A stretch of DNA of 64,000 bases from Carnobacterium_A sp036639135 (GTDB lineage Bacteria > Bacillota > Bacilli > Lactobacillales > Carnobacteriaceae), in contig JAVWJE010000001.1 in NCBI GenBank assembly GCA_036639135.1, positions 5,267-69,266 on the forward strand. The letters run 5' to 3'. Shown here one piece after another: positions 35,772-45,291 of this stretch. Every line of letters begins with the position of its first letter. The stretch's first letter is position 1. The notes beneath the pieces are model-generated. The model had not been told where the DNA came from. It searched no databases and saw nothing but the letters and a program-made list of their open reading frames with translations. The position numbers were made by a program, and so were the translations under genes.

Positions 35772-35969
35772 ATGCTAAAAAAAGTTCTACTGGGTATTTT
35801 TCTTACTAGTTGTCTTTATTTTGCTTTATATTTATTTTCAATAACGTTTCGATTTATTGTAGTAAATGGTGGAATTTGGGCGTACATACATGTCATTATG
35901 AGTATCATTCTATTTCTAGGTCTTTTTCTATTTATCGTTTCTGTTCTTCATTATTTATTTGTTGAATAA
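35772..35969 (+). CDS. Small two-helix membrane protein
   Basis: A 65-residue hydrophobic protein with two predicted transmembrane segments (about 5-28 and 37-62) and few charges. AAGGATGAG lies upstream of ATG 35772 and a terminator follows the stop, which supports a real gene. I recognise no family. It stands alone on the plus strand. Confidence 0.55.
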   Translation: MLKKVLLGIFLTSCLYFALYLFSITFRFIVVNGGIWAYIHVIMSIILFLGLFLFIVSVLHYLFVE

Positions 35970-36026
35970 AAAAACCAGCCAATTACTTAAACCATCCTAA
36001 TGGTCTAAGCAACTGGCCTGTTTTTT
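35969..36026. terminator. Terminator between the small membrane protein and pdp
   Basis: An imperfect hairpin (ACCA/TGGT core, CTTA/TAAG, CCA/TGG) with six T's on the plus strand and a run of A's at the other end. Probably works both ways. Confidence 0.7.
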
Positions 36027-36049
36027 CATCCTACTATCCTAATGAAATT

Positions 36050-37351
36050 TTAGTCAACGATAACTTCGTGGATCAATTGAATGGGTTCTGCTTTATCAGA
36101 AATAGTCATATTTTCTTGAATCTTAGTTTCAACAGCCGTTACTTCTGGTTGATTGCTGTAAATAGTCACTAAAGATTCGCCTTTTTTAACTTTGTCCCCT
36201 ACTTTTTTACGCAACATTAAACCAACAGCTAAATCAATTTTACTTTCTTTATTTGCCCTACCAGCTCCCAGCATCATTGCTGCAATTCCAATTTCATCCG
36301 CATTGATTTGAGAAACAACCCCATCACGAGTCGCTAATACTTCTGACTGATAAGCTGCTTGTGGGAGACGTTCAGGATGATCGATAACCGATGCATCTCC
36401 GCCTTGTGAAGCAACGAATTCTTTAAATTTCTCCAATGCTTTACCGTTATTCAAGTTTTCTTCTAATAACAATCTTGCTTCGGCTAAATTATTGCCTACC
36501 CCTGCTAGATGTACCATTTGACTTCCTAATATTAAACATAGTTTAACTAAGTCCGCTGGCCCATGTCCTTCTAGTGTATCAATGGCTTCTTTTATTTCTA
36601 ATGCATTTCCAATAGCTAAACCTAATGGTTGGCTCATATCTGAAATAACAGCCATCGTTTGACGTCCTACTAAGTTTCCGATTTTTACCATAGCATGCGC
36701 TAATTCTCTTGCATCTTCTTCTGTCTTCATAAATGCACCAGCACCAATTTTTACATCTAAAACAATAGCATCTGCTCCAGCTGCTATTTTTTTACTCATG
36801 ATTGAGCTTGCAATTAGTGGAATCGATTCCACAGTTCCTGTAACATCACGTAAGGCATAGAGTTTTTTATCAGCTGGTGTTAGGTTGCCAGATTGTCCTA
36901 CTACAGCCACTTTATTTTTATTTACTAATTCAATAAATTTTTCTTGTGTTAATTCAACAGTGAATCCTGGGATCGCTTCTAATTTATCGATTGTACCACC
37001 CGTGTGACCTAACCCGCGCCCACTCATTTTCGCAATAGGAACTCCTAAACTAGCTACCAAAGGAGCTAATACTAACGTTGTTGTATCTCCTACTCCGCCT
37101 GTTGAATGTTTATCTACTTTTATTCCATGAATATCTGATAAATCAATTTTTTCCCCTGAATTTACCATGCTCATTGTTAAATCACTTCGTTCATGATCAT
37201 CCATTCCTTGGAAATAAATGGCCATTGCCATTGCACTCATTTGATAATCAGGAATTTCACCGGTGGTGAAGCCTTCTATCATGTAATTAATTTCTTCTGT
37301 TGTTAATGTTTTTCCATGTTGTTTTTTAGCGATTAAGTCTACTATACGCAT
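36050..37351 (-). CDS. pdp: Pyrimidine-nucleoside phosphorylase
   Basis: A 433-residue enzyme splitting uridine, thymidine or deoxyuridine into base and (deoxy)ribose 1-phosphate. The family signature SGRGLGHTGGTIDKLEAIPG is intact, with the phosphate-binding KHSTGGVGDTTTL before it and VLDVKIGAGAFMKT later. Length equals that of Geobacillus Pdp. The neighbouring rpiA lets the pentose enter the pentose phosphate pathway after mutase action. Confidence 0.95.
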   Translation of the reverse strand: MRIVDLIAKKQHGKTLTTEEINYMIEGFTTGEIPDYQMSAMAMAIYFQGMDDHERSDLTMSMVNSGEKIDLSDIHGIKVDKHSTGGVGDTTTLVLAPLVASLGVPIAKMSGRGLGHTGGTIDKLEAIPGFTVELTQEKFIELVNKNKVAVVGQSGNLTPADKKLYALRDVTGTVESIPLIASSIMSKKIAAGADAIVLDVKIGAGAFMKTEEDARELAHAMVKIGNLVGRQTMAVISDMSQPLGLAIGNALEIKEAIDTLEGHGPADLVKLCLILGSQMVHLAGVGNNLAEARLLLEENLNNGKALEKFKEFVASQGGDASVIDHPERLPQAAYQSEVLATRDGVVSQINADEIGIAAMMLGAGRANKESKIDLAVGLMLRKKVGDKVKKGESLVTIYSNQPEVTAVETKIQENMTISDKAEPIQLIHEVIVD

Positions 37352-37474
37352 CTTTGTTTGTCTCCTTTAATTCATTTTATTCTAGTATTTTACCACACTT
37401 ACGCGTGTTAGCGGTTTCAATAATGTAAAATGATACGTTTTCTCAGCTATTTATCATCAAACTCTCAAAAATTA

Positions 37475-38146
37475 TTATCTAACATCCAGAACTTCTATAG
37501 AATTTTCGTGTCCTACAATAACCGTGTTGACCATATCTAAAAACAAACCATGTTCAACAACGCCAGTTAGGCTATCTAACCAAGTTGCTAATTCTTTTGG
37601 GTTTTCTATTACATTTAAATGCAAATCAATGATATAATGCCCACCATCTGTTACATATAGTTCTTTCGAATCATTTAGACGCAATTCAGGATGCAATTTT
37701 TTTGATTCGAATAGTCGAAAAAGGTGTTTATATCCAAATGATACAATTTCAACCGGTAAAGGAAAGGCACCAAGCGTTTTTACCATTTTACTATCATCAA
37801 CAATCCAAATAACTTTTTCACTATTATTTGCTACTAACTTTTCAAATAATAAAGCACCGCCGCCGCCTTTGATCCCTTGATAATCTTCACTTACCTCATC
37901 AGACCCATCGATTGTTAAATCAATTTTATCCACATTATTTAAATCAACTAATGGAATGTTTAATGATTTTGCTTGCTCTTTTGTGCGAGTAGATGTCGTC
38001 ACTCCTGTGATGGTTAGACCTTCTTTTACTCGTCTTCCAAGCGCTTCAACTAAATAATAAGCTGTTGACCCTGTACCCAATCCGACAATCATTCCTTCTT
38101 TAACATACTCTGCTGCTTTTTCTCCAACCATTTGTTTAACGTTCAT
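37475..38146 (-). CDS. rpiA: Ribose-5-phosphate isomerase A
   Basis: A 223-residue RpiA with LGTGSTAYYLVEALG, the catalytic-region DGSDEVS and IKGGGGALLFEK, and WIVDDSKMV. It interconverts ribose 5-phosphate and ribulose 5-phosphate. GGAGG is upstream of ATG 38146. The 362-base stretch behind it (38147-38508) holds only the codB terminator and an upstream region with a small AAGG/CCTT hairpin. Confidence 0.95.
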   Translation of the reverse strand: MNVKQMVGEKAAEYVKEGMIVGLGTGSTAYYLVEALGRRVKEGLTITGVTTSTRTKEQAKSLNIPLVDLNNVDKIDLTIDGSDEVSEDYQGIKGGGGALLFEKLVANNSEKVIWIVDDSKMVKTLGAFPLPVEIVSFGYKHLFRLFESKKLHPELRLNDSKELYVTDGGHYIIDLHLNVIENPKELATWLDSLTGVVEHGLFLDMVNTVIVGHENSIEVLDVR

Positions 38147-38381
38147 TCTATTTCCTCCTTATTATCGTCATTTCTTTTCTCAAAAAATAATTTAAACTAA
38201 AAAATATGTAGAATTTTAAACGGTTTTATTTAAATAGGGTTTTCAAATTCTTTTTGCCTATCAGAATAAAAGTTAGTAGAAGGAAAAAACCTTCCTTGTT
38301 ATTTTACCATTTGTGCTAGCTGGAAAGCAATATCATCAGTCTAAATCAATTGAAAATCTGGTGTATATAATAATTTTTTTC

Positions 38382-38437
38382 AAAAAAACCTATAAGTTAA
38401 AACTGTTTACACTAACACAGTCTTTTCTTATAGGTTT
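38382..38437 (-). terminator. Terminator of the codB remnant
   Basis: AAACCTATAAG (38386-38396) pairs with CTTATAGGTTT (38427-38437), with a second inner stem. On the minus strand TTTTG and more T's follow. Confidence 0.8.
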
Positions 38438-38508
38438 ATTATTGAAGCATTTTATTCACTTATTAGCTAACCTTTATTATTCATCGGAATGAATTTAGTC
38501 ATGTTTTT

Positions 38509-38877
38509 TTATTTTCTATCTTCGTTGGCAATTCCAACACCAAACCAGCCAACCTGTGTTACTCCTAACAGAAATGAAACCAAGTACGATCCTTTTTCTC
38601 CGAAAGAATATTTTGCGAGTAAGTGTTTTGATAGTCCTGTACCTGAACTGATAAAAGCAAGAAATCCTGTATAGATACCTAGTATCAAATTTCCGATTAA
38701 GACGGCGATAGTAAAGTCTTTAAATGATAGTCCTGCTCCAATTGTTCCTCCCGTCAACATACTAGCTGAGAAAAACGTGAAGCCTAACAAGATGAAAAGC
38801 ATGGACTAAAAGCCTTTTTTGTTCTCATCCTTTACCATTGTCAATGAATCATCCTTATCTTGCTGAGTCTTTTCCAT
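38509..38877 (-). pseudogene. codB: Cytosine permease CodB remnant
   Basis: Reading the minus strand from ATG 38877 gives an N-terminus of 23 residues, an in-frame TAG at codon 24, then 97 codons of clear CodB sequence. These contain LLGFTFFSASMLTGGTIGAG and the LLGVTQVGWFGVGIA stretch. The frame then leaves the family and stops at 38509. CodB is about 400 residues, so roughly 300 are missing. Both the nonsense codon and the C-terminal loss mark it as dead. The leader keeps a PyrR attenuator and the unit keeps its terminator, so the loss looks recent. Confidence 0.88.
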
Positions 38878-38914
38878 TATACTCCCTCTTATTATTCACC
38901 AGTACCTGTACATA

Positions 38915-39022
38915 CAAAAAGACCCCTTGTCAAAAAACGACAAGAAGTCTGTGCATACGTACAGCAGTACAACACTATCTCTGTAGATAGCACAAACCTT
39001 GTCAGCCTCTCTGGACTGATTT
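38915..39022 (-). promoter_or_regulatory. PyrR-binding attenuator
   Basis: On the minus strand the PyrR-binding loop AGTCCAGAGAGGCTGACAAGG (within 38997-39020) is near-consensus. The terminator hairpin AGACTTCTTGTC / GACAAGGGGTCT (38950-38920) with a five-T tail follows. GACAAG in the binding loop can alternatively pair with CTTGTC of the terminator, forming the antiterminator. High UMP with PyrR would hold the first stem and terminate transcription. It controls the codB remnant, as expected for a pyrimidine salvage permease. Confidence 0.88.
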
Positions 39023-39137
39023 TAAAGGTACCGATATTTTATTAGTTTCAATACTATAGGTTTAAAATTACTGTGACAACTCAAATCTTTTTCTTGTTAT
39101 CCACTGCTAATAGAACACCATTTTATTTCTCAGCTAA

Positions 39138-39596
39138 CTAAGCTGCGTAAACGAGTTCGAATTGAATACAAACTACTTCTGTTTTCATAGAAAAATGCCA
39201 GTGTTCACTTTTGCATTGCTCTTGAAAATAGTCTTGATAAAATTCTCTCCATCCTTTTAAGGTGCGGTCTCCCTCGCCTTCTTCATAAGCCCATTCATCA
39301 GATACTTCATCAAATGGCAAAATAGCTATTTTTAAAAGTTGGACGATTCCAATTGCTTGGTTATTTCCATCCAATATCAGGGAATAGCTTCCTTCTTGAG
39401 GCACAGACTTCTCACTTCTTTGATAGTCTAATAACAAAGAGGTTTTTGCTGTTTTCAACCCCTCTAGAACGAGTGCTGCAGACTGATTAGCTTTATCTTG
39501 AGTATCTCCAAAAGTCATCAAATTATAATTGTCTGGTAATGTAGAATTTTGAAGTTTAAAATTTTCCCATAACTTTTCTATCGAATCATTTGTCAT
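39138..39596 (-). CDS. ASCH domain protein
   Basis: A 152-residue protein of the ASCH superfamily (PUA-like RNA-binding barrel). It shows the family's TSLLLDYQRS entry, a central AIGIVQLLKI strand and EEGEGDRTLKGWREFYQDYF. Many homologues are labelled DUF437 or predicted RNA-binding or nucleotide-modifying proteins. ATG 39596 follows AAAGGTG; an ATG eight codons upstream has a worse site. Function unknown. Confidence 0.83.
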   Translation of the reverse strand: MTNDSIEKLWENFKLQNSTLPDNYNLMTFGDTQDKANQSAALVLEGLKTAKTSLLLDYQRSEKSVPQEGSYSLILDGNNQAIGIVQLLKIAILPFDEVSDEWAYEEGEGDRTLKGWREFYQDYFQEQCKSEHWHFSMKTEVVCIQFELVYAA

Positions 39597-39760
39597 TTTT
39601 TCACCTTTACTCCTGTTCATTACTTTGAATAAAAATACTACACATCTTTATTCAAAATCTTGTTATTCATTTCCCTACCTTTTAATTTTTACCAACATCA
39701 ACAGGCATTGTACCACAAGCAAATACAATTTGTTTAAAACCACACTTTTTTTAATCCAAT

Positions 39761-40834
39761 TTATTTGCGGTGCATTTTAAATTCTAAAAACAGGTCATTA
39801 TAAATACCAATAGTTTCTTTTCCTAAGTCATCATAGACTTCCAAATTTCCCAATGTTTGAGCAGAAGGATAAAATTGTTCATCTTCTGTTATCTCTATCG
39901 GCAATTGTTTTTTAGCTTCTTTATTTGGCGTAGAATAACCAATGTATTCAGCGTTTTGTGCCGCATTTTTTGGATCAAGCATAAAATTAATAAAAGCATA
40001 AGCTGCTTCTTTGTTTTTTGCCGTTTTTGGAATCACAAAGTTATCAAACCAAAGATTTGATCCTTCTTCTGGAATAACATAATGAAGGTTTTCATTTTCG
40101 TCTAACATTTCTGCTGCCTCTCCCGAAAAGGTTACCGCTACAGAACTTTCTTCTTGAATCATGTACATTTTAATTTCATCAGCTACAATCGCTTTAACGT
40201 TAGGCGTCAATGTATTTAATTTTGCAGCTGCTTCTTCGAGTTCTTGTCCATTTTTTGTGTTCAATGAATAACCTAAACTGTTTAAAGATAAACCCATCAC
40301 TTCTCTTGCTCCATCAATTAGCATGACATCATTTTTTAATTTTGGATTCCAAAGATCATCCCAATGTTGAACCTCTTCTTCATTTAAAAATTTATCATTA
40401 TAAATAATCCCTAATGTACCCCAAAAATAAGGTATTGAATAAGCATTATTCGGATCAAAAGATTGATTTAAAAACAAATCATCTATATTTTCTAACCTTT
40501 TAATTTTACTGTGATCTAATTTGAACACTAAGTTTTCCTTAACCATTCGTTGAATCATGTATTCACTAGGAACAGCCAAATCGTAGGCTGTTCCACCTTG
40601 TTTAATTTTGGTGTACATTGCTTCGTTAGAATCAAATGTTTCATACGATACACGGTAATCTGTTTCTTTTTCAAATTTGGTTATTAACTTAGGATCTATA
40701 TAATCTCCCCAATTATAAAAATTCAACGTATTCTCTGATGTAATGCCTTGAGATTTACTTAACTGATGAATCGAAACATACAAACTCATGCTGACTGCTA
40801 AAATAGCAATGATGATAGCCATTAATCTTTTCAT
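39761..40834 (-). CDS. potD: Spermidine/putrescine-binding protein PotD
   Basis: A 357-residue polyamine-binding protein of the ABC importer. LNFYNWGDYIDPKLI and TFDSNEAMYTKIKQGG, SIPYFWGTLGIIY, MLIDGAREVMGLSLNSLGYS and NLWFDNFVIPKTAKN are typical. The N-terminal hydrophobic segment (about 5-22) has no lipobox cysteine, so it is probably anchored by an uncleaved helix, as in streptococcal PotD. Its start overlaps the potC stop by four bases. Confidence 0.94.
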   Translation of the reverse strand: MKRLMAIIIAILAVSMSLYVSIHQLSKSQGITSENTLNFYNWGDYIDPKLITKFEKETDYRVSYETFDSNEAMYTKIKQGGTAYDLAVPSEYMIQRMVKENLVFKLDHSKIKRLENIDDLFLNQSFDPNNAYSIPYFWGTLGIIYNDKFLNEEEVQHWDDLWNPKLKNDVMLIDGAREVMGLSLNSLGYSLNTKNGQELEEAAAKLNTLTPNVKAIVADEIKMYMIQEESSVAVTFSGEAAEMLDENENLHYVIPEEGSNLWFDNFVIPKTAKNKEAAYAFINFMLDPKNAAQNAEYIGYSTPNKEAKKQLPIEITEDEQFYPSAQTLGNLEVYDDLGKETIGIYNDLFLEFKMHRK

Positions 40835-41664
40835 CTTATCTTCACCGCCTCAGCTAGTAATCGTTTTTTCTTTTTTTGTTTTTTGGAAAGATTGTGTTGC
40901 TGAATAAAATAATAGCTCACAACTAATAGCAATGAGAATAAGAACATCAAAGCACTTAAGGCATTAATTTCTAAGCTGACTCCTTGACGAGCTCTGGAAT
41001 AGATTTCAACAGCTAAAGTTGTAAATCCATTTCCTGTTACGAAAAACGTCACTGCAAAATCATCTAATGAATAAGTAAAGGCCATAAAAAATCCAGCTAA
41101 AATACCTGGAGTAATACTTGGCAAAATGACTTTGCTTATTACTTGCCAATTGCTCGCTCCTAAATCACGTGCAGCCATAATCATAGTATCGTTCATTTCT
41201 TTTAGTTTAGGCAAGACCATTAAGACAACAATTGGAATACTAAATGCGATATGTGAAAGCAAAACAGACGCAAATCCTAGACTAAAACCAATAAACGTAA
41301 ATAAAATTAAAAAACTGGCACCAATAATAACATCTGGCGAGACCATTAGGATATTGTTTAAACTAAGCAATGTCGTACGAGCTTGTCTTTTTTTTGTATA
41401 ATAAATAGCTAAAGCCCCAAACGTTCCAATACTCGTTGCCACTAAAGAAGAAAGCAAAGCTATTAATAACGTATTTAAAACAATCGTAATCAAGCGCGTG
41501 TCTTCAAAAACAGCCAGATAATTATCCCAAGTGAATCCTTCAAAGCTAGTCATTGTTCCACCTGTATTAAATGAATAAAAAATAAGATAAAAAATAGGAG
41601 CATATAGAATAACAAAGACAGTAATCAAATAAAAATTGGACCACTTAAACCGTTTCTTTTTCAT
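40831..41664 (-). CDS. potC: Polyamine ABC permease PotC
   Basis: A 277-residue permease with six helices and the EAA loop DTMIMAARDLGASNWQVISKV. The N-terminus is basic, and PAIF-type APIFYLIFYSFN follows. It overlaps potB and potD by four bases each, so translation is coupled. Confidence 0.93.
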   Translation of the reverse strand: MKKKRFKWSNFYLITVFVILYAPIFYLIFYSFNTGGTMTSFEGFTWDNYLAVFEDTRLITIVLNTLLIALLSSLVATSIGTFGALAIYYTKKRQARTTLLSLNNILMVSPDVIIGASFLILFTFIGFSLGFASVLLSHIAFSIPIVVLMVLPKLKEMNDTMIMAARDLGASNWQVISKVILPSITPGILAGFFMAFTYSLDDFAVTFFVTGNGFTTLAVEIYSRARQGVSLEINALSALMFLFSLLLVVSYYFIQQHNLSKKQKKKKRLLAEAVKIR

Positions 41665-42476
41665 TTATATCTCCTCTCTTTCTTTTTCTTTTCACCGGTT
41701 AACAACATGATAATAAGCATTGCTGCAATTAACACAACTCCGATTGTTGAACCCATTCCCCAATCTTGTGTGACAAGAAAGTGTTGTTCTATAGCTGTTC
41801 CTAAAGTGATGACTCGATTCCCACCAATTAAACGAGTGAGCATAAATAAGGATAGTGAGGGGATAAACACAGCTTGAACCCCACTCTTAACACCGTTTAA
41901 AGTTAAAGGAAAAGTTACTCGTCGAAAAGTTTCGATACTATTTGCTCCTAAATCTCGACTAGCTTGTTCGTACGAAGGATTTAACTCTTCTAGTGCATTA
42001 AAGATAGGTAAAATCATAAATGGTATTTCAATATAAGTTGCTACTAAAAGGAAACTAACATCCGTAAACAAAATTTGTTGTCTGCCAATCCCACTAAACA
42101 TTAAAAAATCATTTACCGATCCGTTAATACTAAAGATGCCAATGAACGCATATGCTTTTAACAATAAGTTTATCCATGTTGGTAAAATAATCAACAATAG
42201 CCATAATTGCTTGTGTTTGGTTTTATTTAATAGATAAGCTGTTGGATAACTGATCAACAAAGTCAAAACCGTTATCAAAAAAGCATACCAGACTGAATTC
42301 AATGTCATTTTCAAGTACGTACCAGATTGAAAGTAAGTTTGATAATTTGCTAGTGTGAATAATCCATCTACTGTGAAAAAGGATTGATAAAAAATCAATA
42401 ACAATGGAGCAGCGACAAAAAAGATTAGCCATAAACTATAAGGTATAAAATAAAATAATTTTGATTGTTTCCTCAA
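41661..42476 (-). CDS. potB: Polyamine ABC permease PotB
   Basis: A 271-residue permease with six helices and the EAA loop SYEQASRDLGANSIETFRRV. FFVAAPLLLIFYQSF is the usual first-helix signature. It forms the channel with PotC. It starts 14 bases after potA stops and overlaps potC. Confidence 0.93.
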   Translation of the reverse strand: MRKQSKLFYFIPYSLWLIFFVAAPLLLIFYQSFFTVDGLFTLANYQTYFQSGTYLKMTLNSVWYAFLITVLTLLISYPTAYLLNKTKHKQLWLLLIILPTWINLLLKAYAFIGIFSINGSVNDFLMFSGIGRQQILFTDVSFLLVATYIEIPFMILPIFNALEELNPSYEQASRDLGANSIETFRRVTFPLTLNGVKSGVQAVFIPSLSLFMLTRLIGGNRVITLGTAIEQHFLVTQDWGMGSTIGVVLIAAMLIIMLLTGEKKKKERRYK

Positions 42477-42490
42477 TTTTTTTGCCCCTC

Positions 42491-43585
42491 CTACTCCTCT
42501 TCATAGCTTTCAAGACGTGCATCAAACTCTTGCTCTGATTCTCCAAAACGCATAACGTGTATGTCTTCAGGTTCAAAGTATAAACCCACTTCGCTTCCAA
42601 CTTTTGCTTTTTTAGTCGAATGTACCATCCATTCATTCTGTTCACGATCATGACCTATAATTTCATAGTGTACGCCTCTGAAGAGTTGTGTATTTACTTT
42701 AATAGCAATTTTCCCTTGTTCAACCGTTGTTAAAACCAAATCTTCTGGACGCAAAACGACTTCAACTTTTTCGTTGGGTTTCATTCCCGCATCTACGCAT
42801 TCGAATGAATGCCCAACAATAGAAACTAAATAATCTTCAAGCATATGTCCTTTAACAATGTTGCTTTCACCAATAAAATCGGCAACATATCGGTTAATAG
42901 GCTCATCGTACACGTCAACAGGTGTTCCACTTTGTACAATTTCTCCATCTTTCATAACAAATATTTCATCACTCATTGCTAAAGCTTCTTCTTGATCATG
43001 TGTGACAAAAACAAATGTAATCCCCAATCGACGTTGCAATTCGCGTAATTCGTATTGCATGTCTGTTCTTAATTTCAAGTCTAGTGCAGATAAAGGTTCA
43101 TCGAGTAGCAAAACTTCTGGTTCATTAACCAATGCGCGTGCGATAGCTACACGTTGGCGTTGCCCTCCTGACATTTCACTGATATCACGATCTTCATAAT
43201 TAGATAAACGAACCATTTTCAATACATTGCTAACTTTTTCTTTGATAGTTTTAGTATCCATCTTCTTAATACGTAATCCAAATGCAACATTGTCAAATAC
43301 ATTCATATGTGGAAATAACGCATAATCTTGAAAAACCGTATTGACTTTCCGTTTGTTAGCTGGCAAATCGTTCACTTTTTTTCCATCTAAAGTAATGGTT
43401 CCTTCATTTGCTTCAGTAAACCCTGCAATTAAACGTAAAATGGTTGTCTTTCCGCAACCTGATGGACCTAATAATGTATAAAATTTACCTTGTTCAATCT
43501 CAAAGTTAATATTTTTTAAAACAGGCTCATCGTCATCGTATTGCTTTTTTACTTGTTCAAATCGAATAATTATATTTTCTGTCAT
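42491..43585 (-). CDS. potA: Polyamine ABC transporter ATPase PotA
   Basis: A 364-residue ATPase. Walker A GPSGCGKTTILRLIAG, signature MSGGQRQRVAIARAL, Walker B VLLLDEPLSALD and the switch histidine in FVTHDQEEAL are intact. A C-terminal TOBE domain (about 280-350) follows. AAGGAG precedes ATG 43585. It drives polyamine import with PotBC and PotD. Confidence 0.95.
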   Translation of the reverse strand: MTENIIIRFEQVKKQYDDDEPVLKNINFEIEQGKFYTLLGPSGCGKTTILRLIAGFTEANEGTITLDGKKVNDLPANKRKVNTVFQDYALFPHMNVFDNVAFGLRIKKMDTKTIKEKVSNVLKMVRLSNYEDRDISEMSGGQRQRVAIARALVNEPEVLLLDEPLSALDLKLRTDMQYELRELQRRLGITFVFVTHDQEEALAMSDEIFVMKDGEIVQSGTPVDVYDEPINRYVADFIGESNIVKGHMLEDYLVSIVGHSFECVDAGMKPNEKVEVVLRPEDLVLTTVEQGKIAIKVNTQLFRGVHYEIIGHDREQNEWMVHSTKKAKVGSEVGLYFEPEDIHVMRFGESEQEFDARLESYEEE

Positions 43586-43665
43586 TTCGATACTCCTTCT
43601 TTAGCGGATAGCTTTAATTTTTATTGTTAGGGAAATTTCTACAGTTCCTTTTTACCTGTTACTTA

Positions 43666-44208
43666 TTAAAGATAAGAATCCGTTACGACTATCAATAGCG
43701 TACTTTTCCCTTGAAAAGTGTTTACTATTTTGTGTCGATACGCAGCGTGGAAATAAATAGATTCTCCTTTTTTTGCACTGTATCTATTTGAGCCAATTTC
43801 CAAACAAACTTCGCCTTCATTTACAAAAGCAAACGTTTCAGCAAGAGAAGGACCAAATTCTTTAAATTCGCCTGCTTGACTAAGCGTTAAAAAAACAGGT
43901 TCCATTTCATTTTCATTCGCTTCTGGAACCAACCATTCAATCTTATACCCTTTTTCTGAATCTTCAAAACGCGTACCTTCACCTCTTCTATAAACAACAC
44001 GTTGGTCAACGTCTTTCTTTTCAAAGAAATCTTTTGGATCGCATCCTAGAACTTCTAAAATACAAAAAAACACATCCATAGAAGGCATACTCAGATCTCG
44101 TTCCAATTGTGAAATGTAGCCTTTACTTAAATCGGTTCTTTCACCTAGTTCTTCTTGTGTAAATTTTTTTTGAATACGCAGATTTTTAATTTTCTTACCA
44201 ATTTTCAT
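43666..44208 (-). CDS. XRE-cupin regulator, probable polyamine repressor
   Basis: A 180-residue protein with an N-terminal XRE helix-turn-helix (1-60; FTQEELGERTDLSKGYISQLERD) and a C-terminal cupin (about 105-178; FAFVNEGEVCLEIG). This layout is the PuuR/PotR type, sensing polyamines. It lies 80 bases before potA and is the first gene of the pot unit, so it most likely represses the operon including itself. A palindrome lies between its promoter and its ATG. Confidence 0.87.
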   Translation of the reverse strand: MKIGKKIKNLRIQKKFTQEELGERTDLSKGYISQLERDLSMPSMDVFFCILEVLGCDPKDFFEKKDVDQRVVYRRGEGTRFEDSEKGYKIEWLVPEANENEMEPVFLTLSQAGEFKEFGPSLAETFAFVNEGEVCLEIGSNRYSAKKGESIYFHAAYRHKIVNTFQGKSTLLIVVTDSYL

Positions 44209-44267
44209 TTTTTTACTCCTTAAAAGTAATTTATTACAAATCTAAGTGTTAACTGAAGTTCATCCTT

Positions 44268-44286
44268 AGTAAACAATAAGTTTACT
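44268..44286. promoter_or_regulatory. Candidate operator of the pot regulator
   Basis: AGTAAAC, five bases, GTTTACT: a perfect 7-bp inverted repeat just downstream of the predicted transcription start. Confidence 0.55.
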
Positions 44287-44297
44287 TTTACCTTCTT

Positions 44298-44325
44298 ATT
44301 ATAAATCTTATCAGTTTAAAAGCAA
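44298..44325 (-). promoter_or_regulatory. Promoter of the pot operon
   Basis: Minus strand -35 TTGCTT (44320-44325), 16-bp spacer, -10 TATAAT (44298-44303). Confidence 0.65.
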
Positions 44326-44326
44326 T

Positions 44327-44368
44327 AAAAAAATCAAAAGTAGAAAAATTTCTACTTTTGATTTTTTT
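44327..44368. terminator. Terminator between murB and the pot operon
   Basis: A 20-bp perfect stem of AAAAAAATCAAAAGTAGAAA with its complement, only two unpaired bases at the tip. It has T-runs on both strands and ends the minus-strand murB transcript. Confidence 0.85.
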
Positions 44369-44382
44369 AAGTTAGTAAGCTA

Positions 44383-45291
44383 TTATGAATGAATATTTTC
44401 TCCAATAATTCGAACTTCTGGTACGAGTTCAACGCCAGTATTTTCTAAGATAATTTTTTGAACATGTGCGATTAATTCAATATAATCCGTTGCTGTAGCT
44501 TGATTAATATTTACAATAAAACCGGCATGCTTTTCTGAAATTTGGGCGCCTCCCCAAATTTTACCTTGTAACCCAGCTTCTTGAATTAATTTCCCCGTAA
44601 AATAACCTGTTGGTCTTTTGAATACACTTCCGCAAGAAGGATATTCTAAGGGTTGTTTAGACTCACGTAAGAAAGTTAATTCTACCATACGTTCCTTTAT
44701 CTCAGCAGTTTTGCCTTTTTCTAAGTAAAACTCGACTTCTAAAACAATATCTCGTGTCTCTTGTATCGCACTATAACGATAGTGAAATTCAAGGTCTTTA
44801 TTTTTCAATTTTTTTAACTCACCTGAACGAGTTAAAATTGTTACCGTATGGATGACTTCACTAACTTCACCACCATATGCACCTGCATTCATGAATACAG
44901 CTCCACCGATGCTACCAGGTATGCCACAAGCAAACTCTAAACCTGTCAGTTCAGCATCTAAAGCCACATAAGTCGTATCAATTAAGCGTGCTCCACTTTG
45001 TGCTGTAATTCGGGTTTTTGAAACAGAAATGTCATTCATTTCTGTTAAAACCATTACTACACCATGAATACCACCGTCTTTTACGATTAAATTGCTAGCA
45101 TTCCCTAATACCGTTAATGGCAATTCATTCTCATTAATCCATTCCACTATCTCAACTACTTCAGATTTCTCTTGAGGTAATACTAATATATCTGCTGGTC
45201 CGCCTGTTTTTGTGTAAGTGTAAAGAGACAAAGGTTCTTTTTCTTTAATTATTGAATTAGGAAATTTTTCTTTCATTTCTGTTATTAGCAT
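44383..45291 (-). CDS. murB: UDP-N-acetylenolpyruvoylglucosamine reductase
   Basis: A 302-residue type II MurB completing UDP-MurNAc for peptidoglycan. The FAD site YTKTGGPADILVLPQ and LGNASNLIVKDGG, then the ACGIPGSIGGAVFMNAGAYGGE loop, the catalytic serine in YPSCGSVFKRP, and a late glutamate in ELVPEVRIIG are all present. The murB-pot neighbourhood is common in Lactobacillales. A possible extended -10 (TGTTAGAAT) lies in its leader. Confidence 0.96.
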   Translation of the reverse strand: MLITEMKEKFPNSIIKEKEPLSLYTYTKTGGPADILVLPQEKSEVVEIVEWINENELPLTVLGNASNLIVKDGGIHGVVMVLTEMNDISVSKTRITAQSGARLIDTTYVALDAELTGLEFACGIPGSIGGAVFMNAGAYGGEVSEVIHTVTILTRSGELKKLKNKDLEFHYRYSAIQETRDIVLEVEFYLEKGKTAEIKERMVELTFLRESKQPLEYPSCGSVFKRPTGYFTGKLIQEAGLQGKIWGGAQISEKHAGFIVNINQATATDYIELIAHVQKIILENTGVELVPEVRIIGENIHS

